DNA from: Aeromicrobium sp. PE09-221
Lineage (GTDB): Bacteria > Actinomycetota > Actinomycetes > Propionibacteriales > Nocardioidaceae
Length of the DNA stretch: 64,000 nt
Reading direction: 5' to 3'
Assembly (NCBI RefSeq): GCF_002174305.1
Contig: NZ_MIJB01000012.1
Span: 22,014-86,013 of the forward strand
Positions within the stretch are counted from its first letter, which is position 1. The number at the start of each line of letters is the position of its first letter. The notes under the pieces are model-generated. The model was not told the DNA's origin, made no database searches, and saw nothing but the letters and a program-made list of their open reading frames with translations. Positions 44,751 to 51,848 of the stretch are shown in pieces. The translations under genes were made by a program, and so were the position numbers.

Positions 44751-45208
44751 TGAACGACCGGTGGCGCCACGCAGCGGTTGGCGCCACCGGCCTCAGGTCC
44801 ACGCGGACCGCATCTCCCCGCGTGGACCTGCCCTCAGCGGGGTGGGCGGTGTCAGGGGGACGCCGCCCACCCCGTCTTCAGTCTGTGGATAACGGCAGCG
44901 CTGGTGTCGACGAACGGCGAATATGAGGGGGCCATGCTCAAACACTCTTCGGATGTCCCCTGCTTGACCCTCGGACGCCGAACCGCCCATGCACTCGCCT
45001 CTGCCGGTAGCGTTCGACCTGCGGACGAACGCGGTCCTGTCGAGTCTGGTGCTCCCGCTCCGTGTGGCGATGCTGACCTGCTCCGCGCTCCTCGTCGCCA
45101 TCGCGGCCAGCATCGTCGGTGCCCGGCGGTACTTTTCAGCCATACCCGTATTGAAGGGTCTGTCGAGTATCCGAAAACGAGCTAAGCTCCGTAAGCACAG
45201 GAGGAACG
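44751..45208. other. 458-bp gap after the surface gene: hairpins, no convincing gene
   Basis: The first 125 bp hold three strong hairpins (44758-44790, 44795-44829, 44839-44873). The rest has no supported gene. A frame from ATG 44989 would give a 79-residue one-helix protein but has no ribosome site and runs into the real small gene at 45209. Confidence 0.5.
44758..44873. terminator. Three consecutive hairpins after the surface protein gene
   Basis: Perfect stems: CCGGTGGCGCCA/complement (12 bp, 44758-44790), AGGTCCACGCGG/complement (12 bp, 44795-44829), GGGGTGGGCGG/complement (11 bp, 44839-44873, followed by GTCTT). The first begins 8 bp after the stop. Together they should give efficient termination. 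Confidence 0.7.
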
Positions 45209-45379
45209 ATGGCCAAATCGCTAGATGAGCAGCGCAAGCACTCGTTGGGGACGATCCCCTCGATCGAGGGCTCTACTCGTCGTTCCCTGTCGTTCGGCGC
45301 AAGCACAGCCCGGACGTGGACTGATGAGGATCTTCGCAAGATCATCGCCCAAGTGAGTGGCGAGCCCGCTCCGAGCTGA
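45209..45379 (+). CDS. Small protein of 56 residues, unknown function
   Basis: MAKSLDEQRKHSLGTIPSIE starts the protein and ARTWTDEDLRKIIAQVSGEP ends it before APS. Charged, soluble, no cysteine. AGGAGG is optimally placed 4-6 bases before ATG 45209, which is why it is called despite its size. It is convergent with 45384-46268, with only 4 bp between stops. Function not recognised; a small regulator or antitoxin-like partner is conceivable but unproven. Confidence 0.55.
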   Translation: MAKSLDEQRKHSLGTIPSIEGSTRRSLSFGASTARTWTDEDLRKIIAQVSGEPAPS

Positions 45380-45383
45380 AAAC

Positions 45384-46268
45384 CTACCCTTCTCCGTCGC
45401 CCCTTACGTCGGTTTCCCTGTCGAACTCCATGATGGGAGAGGCCCAGCCCGAGGCGGTGCTCTCGGCGCGGGCCATCAGAAGCATGAACAAGGCTCGCTG
45501 AGACAGCGTCCGCAATGTCCGCCACGGGCGGGTGACCACCAGCGTCATTCCGCCTGGCTGTGAACGGAGTTCCCCCACGCGTCGGAGATGGTCGCGTAGA
45601 CGTTCCCGCATCACTTCTGTGTCCGCCAGCCGATAGCCGTCTCTCGTCCATGCGTAATGAAAGAGGGGGCGTTCAGGGTGGGGCACCTGCCATACCCACG
45701 GCAGATACCTCGTATCGGGGTCGTCAGCGGCGACGAGATGGTGCGAAGGCATCGGCTCCTCCGCGTCACAACAGGGTTCGTCAGACGAAAGGCGCGCAGC
45801 CAGCAGAGGATCGGCCAGGTCCCTGGTCGTCAGCTCAACGGCAGAGGCGAGGTGTGCTGGCGGAGCCGTCGCCGGGGCGAGCATGGACTGGGCCTGCCAG
45901 AAGCGGTGCCAGGGACCGATGGGCATCGTTTCCACCTCGGGGCTGATGCCGCCCAGCTCGGCGAGCAGTCGAGCCGAACAGAGATCAACCTGGATTCTCC
46001 GCGACGCGCTCGGTCGGGCCACCGCGACGTAGACGGGGATCGGCGAGTCGAGGTGAGCCTCCAGCACCGCCCGCTCAACCGCGAAGAGCGGCGACGTGTC
46101 GGCGCCGTTCGTCCGCGAACACTCCACGATGATCGTCTTCCCCGTGGCCAGGAGTGCTGTGGATACATCACCCACCGGACCGCTGTAACCGACATATCCC
46201 TGCTCATCGTGGAGAACCCTGAACGCGATCGAGTGCGCCGGGTCGAACCCTGCTGCGTGCGATGTCAT
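45384..46268 (-). CDS. Hypothetical protein, 294 residues
   Basis: No family recognised. The first half reads like a mixed alpha/beta domain (SIAFRVLHDEQGYVGYSGPV; TIIVECSRTNG; IPVYVAVARPS), and the end has LRTLSQRALFMLLMARAEST. There are no signal peptide or obvious membrane segments. ATG 46268 is chosen because GGAGGAG-type sequence lies 4-5 bases upstream. An 18-bp palindrome 73 bp upstream is shared with the divergent XRE gene, so the two are probably co-regulated. Confidence 0.6.
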   Translation of the reverse strand: MTSHAAGFDPAHSIAFRVLHDEQGYVGYSGPVGDVSTALLATGKTIIVECSRTNGADTSPLFAVERAVLEAHLDSPIPVYVAVARPSASRRIQVDLCSARLLAELGGISPEVETMPIGPWHRFWQAQSMLAPATAPPAHLASAVELTTRDLADPLLAARLSSDEPCCDAEEPMPSHHLVAADDPDTRYLPWVWQVPHPERPLFHYAWTRDGYRLADTEVMRERLRDHLRRVGELRSQPGGMTLVVTRPWRTLRTLSQRALFMLLMARAESTASGWASPIMEFDRETDVRGDGEG

Positions 46269-46340
46269 CCGGCTCCTCCCGATGGGCCACACGCTCATGG
46301 AACCACGAAACCGGGTCACGCTACTCAGAAGTAATCTGAG

Positions 46341-46358
46341 ATCAGATGATCGTCTGAT
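46341..46358. promoter_or_regulatory. Operator-like palindrome, copy 1 at the XRE locus
   Basis: ATCAGATGATCGTCTGAT: 6-bp arms ATCAGA/TCTGAT with a nearly symmetric centre. It lies between the divergent 45384-46268 and 46485-46736 genes, just upstream of a TATAGA -10-like box (46379-46384). Confidence 0.55.
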
Positions 46359-46393
46359 GAATCACATGAAAACGCTGCTATAGATGGTGAAAA

Positions 46394-46411
46394 GATGGAT
46401 GATCGTCTGAT
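46394..46411. promoter_or_regulatory. Operator-like palindrome, copy 2 at the XRE locus
   Basis: GATGGATGATCGTCTGAT shares 14 contiguous bases (GATGATCGTCTGAT) with copy 1 and 15 with the reverse complement of the 36.67-kb site. It lies just downstream of the putative -10 box, a typical autorepression position. Confidence 0.5.
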
Positions 46412-46414
46412 CGG

Positions 46415-46444
46415 CCCTCCCGCGAGGCGGCTCTCGCGGGAGGG
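46415..46444. other. Hairpin in the leader of the XRE gene
   Basis: A 12-bp perfect stem CCCTCCCGCGAG/CTCGCGGGAGGG with a 6-base loop, immediately after operator copy 2 and 40 bp before the ATG. It could attenuate transcription or mask translation; no T-run follows. Confidence 0.5.
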
Positions 46445-46484
46445 TCGGCGACGTCCCCGGGTCGCCTTCTGGCAGGCTGTTGCC

Positions 46485-46736
46485 ATGGCGAGGGAATCTA
46501 TAGATGAATGGTCGGCATTCAGCGAGCAGCTGGGACGCCGACTCGCGCACGCCCGCGCGGAGGCCGGGTACAGCCAGGAGGACGTGGCGCGGGCGATCGG
46601 CGTGACCACCGCCCGCTATCGCACCCTGGAGGAAGGCGTCTGGACCGAGGCGACGCGCGGCCTGCGCCTCGACACCGTCGTGCTCCTGTGCCGCTTCATC
46701 GGCGTGCCTGCGGGCGACCTCATCCCCGGCCGCTGA
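46485..46736 (+). CDS. XRE-family helix-turn-helix regulator
   Basis: An 83-residue Cro/C1-type protein: EQLGRRLAHARAEAGYSQED then VARAIGVTTARYRTLEEGVW and a closing VVLLCRFIGVPAGDLIPGR. ATG 46485 gives the natural domain start; an upstream in-frame ATG at 46395 would overlap operator copy 2. Two operator-like palindromes flank its putative promoter, so it probably represses itself, the divergent gene and possibly the nuclease-like gene at 36576. Confidence 0.82.
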   Translation: MARESIDEWSAFSEQLGRRLAHARAEAGYSQEDVARAIGVTTARYRTLEEGVWTEATRGLRLDTVVLLCRFIGVPAGDLIPGR

Positions 46737-46785
46737 AGATTCCACTCCAGTCCCTCCACTGTGCGTACCGATCTTGATGCATCAG

Positions 46786-46794
46786 GGTTGCCAT
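46786..46794. repeat. GGTTGCCAT core element with weak flanking arms
   Basis: The core GGTTGCCAT is flanked by TGATGC (46775-46780) and GCATCA (46807-46812), short complementary arms. It resembles the better hairpins at 26.43, 26.49 and 48.69 kb and lies 47 bp before the first RNA-like repeat. Confidence 0.4.
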
Positions 46795-46840
46795 GGCGGC
46801 CGAAGCGCATCATCACCCGTTCCTGAGCCGGCTCGCGGAC

Positions 46841-46940
46841 GCTATCATCGGGGTATCGCCCGCCCCTGATGGGGGAGTGGGAAGTGGAGGCTGGAATCCC
46901 CGAGGCAAATCGGGAGCCGGCCTCAGCGCTGTCCGGGGTC
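46841..46940 (+). ncRNA. Candidate structured RNA repeat, copy 1 (with its own -10 box)
   Basis: About 100 bp, some 80% identical to 47611-47709. It starts with a -10-like TATCAT (46843-46848), preceded at 17 bp by TTCCTG. Next come a CCCCTGATGGGG hairpin and a larger stem GAGGCTGG/CCGGCCTC. Relative to copy 2, C-G becomes U-G in this stem, so pairing is kept. GGGGA...TCCCC could form a further helix. No known riboswitch or sRNA family could be assigned. It could instead be a bidirectional terminator of the reverse genes that end next to each copy. Confidence 0.4.
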
Positions 46941-46945
46941 CTGTC

Positions 46946-47515
46946 TCAGAGCATGATGAGGTCGTAGCTGCCGGTCAGTTGAGCGAGCCAGGTGTGATTG
47001 TCGTCGCGGAGGGCGGCGAGCGTCATTCCCGCGACGGCGTCGGGTATCCAGAGCATGGGGTCATCGAGCGGCTTGGCGAAGGTAACGGTAAATCCTGGCG
47101 AGATCGCGCCGGAACCGTGTAACGAGGCAACCATTTCTTGGTCGCGACGGTCTTGTGCGGCCTGCCGCGCTTCGATCCAGGCGTGGGCGACGCTTCGTCG
47201 ATCGAGTTCGAAGAGCAGCCGTTGCAAAGACTTGCGGCGAGCTCATTCCTGACGTCTGGCTTCGACCTCCGCTAAGACGATGACGTGGGTCAGACTCGTC
47301 GAGGCGATGGCGTCGACGATCTGGACGCGGCGTTTCGGCGACTCGTTGCGCGAGTGCAAGCGCTCCTGGCCGGTGAAGACCAGCATGTGGAGCCGTTCGC
47401 GTGTCCGTTCAGTCCGTGACGAATCGGAGATGGCGGTCGCCAGGATGTAGAACCCCGGGTCAGCGGATGGCGCGTGGATCGATTCGTCAATCCATGCGTT
47501 GAGACCCAGTTTCAT
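46946..47515 (-). pseudogene. DUF3800-like gene interrupted by an in-frame TGA
   Basis: The reverse frame from ATG 47515 (MKLGLNAWIDESIHAPSADP) runs to TGA at 47245-47243 and continues in the same frame without further stops to 46946. After the stop come ARRKSLQRLLFELDRRSVAH and DPMLWIPDAVAGMTLAAL. The early DES and late W-x-x-D-A-V-A-G resemble DUF3800 proteins, a family often found in accessory regions. A single CGA-to-TGA change would explain the break (GAA TGA GCT CGC). An upstream ATG at 47536 is also possible. No sign of selenocysteine machinery. Confidence 0.7.
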
Positions 47516-47610
47516 GGCGGTCACGTTAGGAGCCATTCGCGAGGACGGCCAGCGCGACGACTCAAGGGTTGTGGATATCCCCGATGCCGACAGACATGCG
47601 TCTGAGCGCT

Positions 47611-47709
47611 GCTATTCTTGAGGCATTGCCCGCCCCTGATGGGGGATTGGGAAGTGGAGGCCGGAATCCCCGCCGTGGGTGGGAGCCGGCCTCAGCGCTG
47701 TCCAGGGTC
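47611..47709 (+). ncRNA. Candidate structured RNA repeat, copy 2 (with its own -10 box)
   Basis: Second copy of the 100-bp element. It has -10-like TATTCT (47613-47618), the CCCCTGATGGGG hairpin, GGGGATT pairing potential with AATCCCC, and stem GAGGCCGG/CCGGCCTC, then CAGCGCTGTCC. Copies 1 and 2 flank the broken DUF3800-like gene in the same orientation. It ends 14 bp from the UspA stop codon. Conservation begins at the -10 box, which argues for a transcribed unit. Confidence 0.4.
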
Positions 47710-47723
47710 TCGCGCGCGTCGCG

Positions 47724-48578
47724 TCAGCGGATGACGGCGACCGGGCAATTGGCGGTGTGCAGCACCGCGCGGCTCACCGACCCGAGCAGCAGGCCCACCA
47801 GGTCGCTGTGCCCGCGAGACCCGACCACCAGCAAACCCGCACCCTCGGATGCATCGGCCAGCACATGCTCCGGTCGGCCGCGCTGCGTGCCCACCTCCAC
47901 CGTCAGCCCAGGATGCTCGGCCATCACCATCTCCCGAGCCCGCTCCACCGCGGACACCGCCTCCGCCTCGGCCGCCTGGGCCGCGTCCTCAACCGCGTTG
48001 ACATTCGCCAGATATGCCGCCGACCACGGATTGACCTCGGGCACATCCCATGCCGCCGCAATGATCAAGCGGGCATTCGTCGACGCTGCCAGCCTCGCGG
48101 CACCCGCGACCGCCCGAGTCGCGAACTCCGAATCATCCGTACCGACCACCACCGGGCGATCGGGCCCCGGCAGGTGCTCGGAGTTGCCACGGATCACCAG
48201 CACCGGGCACTGGGCGTGCGCGCTGATCGTGAAGGCCACCGACCCCACGAGCCCCGCCGCGAGCCGTCCCCGGCCCCGGTGCCCCACCACGACCACCGCC
48301 GCCTCGGCGGACAACTCCTGCAGCGCCGCCGCGGGCCCCTGCCTGCGTGCCACCGCATGCACCGTCAGACCCGGCACCCGCTCACGAGCGCGCACGGCGC
48401 CCTCCTCGGCGATCGCATCGGCAGCCCCATCGCCCCCCTTCAGGCGCCGGTCGGCGTGCACCACCACCAGATCCACGCCGCGACGATTCGCATCGGCCGC
48501 CGCCCACTCGACGGCGGTCTTACTCGATTCGGAGGCGTCGTATCCCACGACGACGGCGCCGGAGACGGGGACGGTCAT
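47724..48578 (-). CDS. Universal stress protein, two UspA domains
   Basis: A 284-residue cytoplasmic protein with tandem Usp domains. Domain 1 runs from VVVGYDASESSKTAVEWAAA to VVGHRGRGRLAAGLVGSVAF; domain 2 runs from VVVGTDDSEFATRAVAGAAR to VVGSRGHSDLVGLLLGSVSR. Both retain the ATP-binding G-x2-G-x9-S pattern. Dual-domain Usps are common in mycobacteria and relatives and respond to hypoxia or starvation. AAGGAG is 9 bases before ATG. It is divergent from the AtuA operon. Confidence 0.93.
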   Translation of the reverse strand: MTVPVSGAVVVGYDASESSKTAVEWAAADANRRGVDLVVVHADRRLKGGDGAADAIAEEGAVRARERVPGLTVHAVARRQGPAAALQELSAEAAVVVVGHRGRGRLAAGLVGSVAFTISAHAQCPVLVIRGNSEHLPGPDRPVVVGTDDSEFATRAVAGAARLAASTNARLIIAAAWDVPEVNPWSAAYLANVNAVEDAAQAAEAEAVSAVERAREMVMAEHPGLTVEVGTQRGRPEHVLADASEGAGLLVVGSRGHSDLVGLLLGSVSRAVLHTANCPVAVIR

Positions 48579-48692
48579 GCGAGTTCACTCCTTCGCGTCG
48601 GTTCTCCCTCCAATCTACGCGGCGAGAGGTCCACGCGCAGGGGCCATGGGCCAGGTCGTCCGCTCATCATCATCGCGCGGACCGATGATGCT

Positions 48693-48799
48693 GCCTTTGG
48701 GTTGCCATAGCGACCCAAAGGCATCGAAATCTGTGCGCTCCCGGGACTGATGACGATGCATTGCGGCGGTGATGGCAGCCTCAACGCATCGTCATCAGT
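48693..48799. repeat. Two hairpin repeats between uspA and the atu operon
   Basis: Hairpin 1: GCCTTTGGGT (48693-48702)/ACCCAAAGGC (48713-48722) with core GGTTGCCAT at 48700-48708. Hairpin 2: ACTGATGACGATGC (48746-48759)/complement (48786-48799), 14-bp perfect arms, with GATGGCAGCC in the centre, one base from the inverted core ATGGCAACC. Confidence 0.75.
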
Positions 48800-48813
48800 T
48801 CCGCCGCGCGAGT

Positions 48814-48841
48814 AACAAACAGTCAGGGTTGACTGTTTGTT
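48814..48841. promoter_or_regulatory. 28-bp perfect palindrome, operator of the atu operon
   Basis: 12-bp arms AACAAACAGTCA/TGACTGTTTGTT around GGGT. The right arm contains TTGACT (48829-48834), which is 17 bp from CAGGCT, a weak -10, so a bound repressor would cover the -35. Transcription would begin almost at ATG 48864. Length and symmetry fit a TetR-family repressor such as AtuR/LiuR types; no regulator gene lies within the window. Confidence 0.75.
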
Positions 48842-48863
48842 TGAAACGGTGCAGGCTGTACGC

Positions 48864-50660
48864 ATGATCCGGATCGGGAACTGCTCGGGCTTCTACGGAG
48901 ACCGGCTCTCCGCCATGCGCGAGATGCTCGAGGGAGGGCATCTCGACTACCTGACCGGCGACTACCTGGCCGAGCTCACCATGCTCATCCTCGGCAAGGA
49001 CCGCATGAAGGACGCCGACCTCGGCTACGCGAAGACCTTCCTGCGCCAGCTCACCCACTGCCTCGCACTCGCCCGTGAGAAGCAGGTCAAGATCGTCACC
49101 AATGCCGGTGGGCTCAACCCCGCCGGCCTCGCCGATAAGATCCGCGAGATCGCCACCGAGCAAGGCGTGGAGGTGCGGGTCGCGCACGTGGAGGGTGACG
49201 ACCTCATTGCCCGCTCCGCCGAACTCGGCTGGGAGGGTGCACTGACGGCCAATGCCTACCTCGGCGCCTTCGGCATCGCCGAGGCACTCACCGCTGGTGC
49301 GGATATCGTCGTCACCGGGCGTGTCACCGACGCCTCGGTCATCGTCGGCCCGGCGATCGCCGAGCACGGATGGGGACGCGAGGACCACGACCAGCTCGCC
49401 GGAGCCGTCGTCGCCGGGCACATCATCGAATGCGGCACACAGGCCACCGGCGGCAACTTCTCCGGCTTCACCGATATCGACACCAGCCGCCCCCTCGGCT
49501 TCCCCATCGCGGAGATCGCCGCGGACGGCACCAGCGTCATCACCAAACACCCCGGCACCGGCGGAGCCGTCACCATCGACACCGTCACCGCCCAGCTCGT
49601 GTACGAGATCGGCGGCCCCGTCTACCTCAACCCCGATGTCGCCACCCACCTCGACACGATCGAGCTCGCCGCCGACGGCGAGGACCGCGTCCGGGTGAGC
49701 GGAGTGCAGGGATCGCCACCGCCGGCCACCACCAAGGTCGCGCTCAACAGCCTCGGCGGATTCCGCAACAGCGTCGAGTTCGTGCTCACCGGTCTCGACA
49801 TCGAGACCAAGGCCGACTGGGTCCGCGCACAGCTCGGCAGCGCACTCGACAGGCTGCCGCTCGACGAGGTCGACTGGGAGCTCGTGCGCACCGACCGCGC
49901 GGACCCCGCCACCGAGCCCGAGGCCGCCGCGATCCTGCGGTGCCACGTCAAGAGCCAGGACGCCAGAGCCGCCGGGCGAGCCTTCAGCGGGGCGGCGATC
50001 GAGCTCGCCCTCGCCTCCTATCCTGGCTTCCACGTCACCGCCCCGCCGAGCGCGGCCTCACCCTTCGGTGTCTACCGCGCGGCCTATGTCGCACAGGCGG
50101 ACGTGCCGCACGTGGTGGTGATGGACGATGGCCGGCGCATCGACATCGCTCCTCCGCCGACAGTCGCCGGTGAGGACCCCGCGAGTGGTGCAATTTCGTC
50201 CGCGAGTGGTGCATATTCGCCCTCTGAGAGCGCGAAACGGGGCGAATTTGCACCACTCGGCGGTGCCGCGAACGCGGAACCGGGGCCGGGGGAGCTGACC
50301 GGCGACGGCGAGACGGTGCGCAAGGCGCTCGGCCGGCTCGTATACGCGCGATCCGGGGACAAGGGCGGCGCCGCCAATATCGGCGTCTGGATCCCCTCCG
50401 ATCACCCCCGTCGTGAGGCCGCCTACACCTGGCTCGCCGCGACCCTCACCGCCGATCGCGTCCGCCAACTGCTGCCCGAGACCGCCGGCCTCGACATCGC
50501 CGTCCACGCGCTCCCCAATCTCGCGGCCGTCAACCTCGTCGTCGAGAAGCTGCTCGGCGACGGCGTGGCATCGTCCACCCGATTCGACCCGCAAGCCAAA
50601 GCCGTCGGGGAATGGCTCCGCGCCCGCCTCGTCGACATCCCGAGGGAGCTGCTCGCATGA
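48864..50660 (+). CDS. atuA: AtuA-like acyclic terpene utilization protein with a repeat-derived linker
   Basis: A 598-residue protein. Residues about 1-430 are the AtuA (DUF1446) domain: MIRIGNCSGFYGDR, VTNAGGLNPAGLADKI, VTGRVTDASVIVGPA, IECGTQATGGNFSGF. Residues about 490-595 are the AtuA-like ferredoxin-fold domain (LGRLVYARSGDKGGAANIGV). Its biochemical role is unproven, but it is required for acyclic terpene degradation in Pseudomonas. The linker (about 440-467) is encoded by family B palindrome DNA at 50180-50263. ATG 48864 is used since upstream codons cross the operator. First gene of a six-gene operon. Confidence 0.88.
   Translation: MIRIGNCSGFYGDRLSAMREMLEGGHLDYLTGDYLAELTMLILGKDRMKDADLGYAKTFLRQLTHCLALAREKQVKIVTNAGGLNPAGLADKIREIATEQGVEVRVAHVEGDDLIARSAELGWEGALTANAYLGAFGIAEALTAGADIVVTGRVTDASVIVGPAIAEHGWGREDHDQLAGAVVAGHIIECGTQATGGNFSGFTDIDTSRPLGFPIAEIAADGTSVITKHPGTGGAVTIDTVTAQLVYEIGGPVYLNPDVATHLDTIELAADGEDRVRVSGVQGSPPPATTKVALNSLGGFRNSVEFVLTGLDIETKADWVRAQLGSALDRLPLDEVDWELVRTDRADPATEPEAAAILRCHVKSQDARAAGRAFSGAAIELALASYPGFHVTAPPSAASPFGVYRAAYVAQADVPHVVVMDDGRRIDIAPPPTVAGEDPASGAISSASGAYSPSESAKRGEFAPLGGAANAEPGPGELTGDGETVRKALGRLVYARSGDKGGAANIGVWIPSDHPRREAAYTWLAATLTADRVRQLLPETAGLDIAVHALPNLAAVNLVVEKLLGDGVASSTRFDPQAKAVGEWLRARLVDIPRELLA
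50180..50263. repeat. Palindromic repeat, family B copy 2, inside the AtuA-like gene
   Basis: Two direct arms CGCGAGTGGTGCAATTTCG and CGCGAGTGGTGCATATTCGC (50180-50223) are followed by the inverted arm GGGCGAATTTGCACCACTCG (50239-50258). The arms match the intergenic family B repeat at 22805. It is read in frame as about 28 residues rich in Ala, Ser and Gly. Confidence 0.85.
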
Positions 50661-51814
50661 CCGACCGCTGGACCACACCCGAACGCGTGGCACTGCGGGA
50701 CGCCGTCGCCGCCTACACCCGCGATCAGCTCGCTCCGCATATGGACGAATGGGAGGACGCCGGGCAACTCCCGCGCGAGCTCCACGCCCAGACCGCCAAG
50801 GCCGGCTACCTCGGCATCGGCTTCGACGAGTCCGTCGGTGGTGAGGGCGGTGACCTCATCGACATCTCGATCGTCACCGAGGCGATCGTCGAGAATGGCG
50901 GCTCCACGGGCCTGCTCGCCTCGCTGTTCACCCACGGCATCGCCGTCCCCCACATCGTCGACTCCGGCAACGGCGATCTCATCGACCGCTACGTCAGGCC
51001 GACCCTCGCCGGCACGATGATCGGCTCGCTCGGCGTCACCGAACCGGGCGGCGGGTCGAATGTCGCCGGCATCACCACCCGGGCAGTCAAAGACGGCGAC
51101 CACTACATCGTCAACGGCGCCAAGACCTTCATCACCTCCAGCGTCCGCGCCGACTTCGTCACCACCGCCGTGCGCACCGGCGACCCCGGCCACGGCGGAA
51201 TCAGCCTGCTCGTCATCGACACCGACACACCCGGCTTCACCGTCAGCCGCAGCCTCCGCAAGATGGGCTGGCACTGCTCGGACACCGGCGAGCTCGCCTT
51301 CGACGACGTCCGCGTCCCTGCCGCCAACCTCGTCGGCGAGGAGAACGGCGGCTTCTACCTCGTCATGCAGCAGTTCGTCACCGAGCGACTCACCCTCGCC
51401 GTCCAGAGCTACGCCACCGCTCAGCGCGCCCTCGACCTCGCCGTCGCCTACGCCCGCGAACGCGAGACCTTCGGCCGACCCCTCATCAGCCGCCAGGTCA
51501 TCCGGCACAAGCTCGTCGACATGCACCGGCGCACCGAGGCCGCCCGCGCGCTCACCCGCCAGGCCGTCGAACGCGCCCAGGACTCCGGCGACAAGGCCGA
51601 CCCGCAGCTCATCCTCGCCGCCGCGATGGCCAAGAACCAGGCCGTCGAAGCGGTCGAATGGGTCGTCAGCGAGGCCGTGCAGATCCACGGCGGCATGGGC
51701 TACATGCGCGAATCCGAGATCGACCGGCACTACCGCGACGCCCGCATCCTCGGCATCGGCGGCGGCGCCACCGAGGTCCTCAACGACCTCGCCGCCAAGC
51801 TGCTCGGATACTGA
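50657..51814 (+). CDS. Acyl-CoA dehydrogenase (first of two in the operon)
   Basis: A 385-residue flavoprotein of the acyl-CoA dehydrogenase family. FAD/substrate signatures are LGVTEPGGGSNVAGI, FITSSVRADF and the C-terminal QIHGGMGYMRESEIDRHYRD. It overlaps the AtuA stop by ATGA. In the atu pathway the equivalent oxidises citronellyl-CoA; in leucine catabolism it would be isovaleryl-CoA. The operon context favours a methyl-branched acyl-CoA. Confidence 0.9.
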   Translation: MTDRWTTPERVALRDAVAAYTRDQLAPHMDEWEDAGQLPRELHAQTAKAGYLGIGFDESVGGEGGDLIDISIVTEAIVENGGSTGLLASLFTHGIAVPHIVDSGNGDLIDRYVRPTLAGTMIGSLGVTEPGGGSNVAGITTRAVKDGDHYIVNGAKTFITSSVRADFVTTAVRTGDPGHGGISLLVIDTDTPGFTVSRSLRKMGWHCSDTGELAFDDVRVPAANLVGEENGGFYLVMQQFVTERLTLAVQSYATAQRALDLAVAYARERETFGRPLISRQVIRHKLVDMHRRTEAARALTRQAVERAQDSGDKADPQLILAAAMAKNQAVEAVEWVVSEAVQIHGGMGYMRESEIDRHYRDARILGIGGGATEVLNDLAAKLLGY

Positions 51815-51848
51815 CGCGGCCTCGACCACCGACCACTGGAGGAGAGCG

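Noticed and set aside
44989..45228. 79-codon frame with one hydrophobic segment
   Set aside because: No ribosome site, and it overlaps the better supported small gene at 45209.
46841..46940. Cobalamin-type riboswitch
   Set aside because: A GGGAAG...AATCCCCG stretch recalls B12 riboswitch segments, but the B12 box and downstream vitamin gene are missing.
47243..47245. TGA in the DUF3800-like gene as selenocysteine codon
   Set aside because: No selenocysteine insertion hairpin is apparent after the codon, the residue position is not a redox centre, and CGA-to-TGA mutation is simpler.
46841..47709. Composite transposon bounded by direct repeats
   Set aside because: No transposase gene and no target-site duplication could be seen; kept only as a duplicated element.
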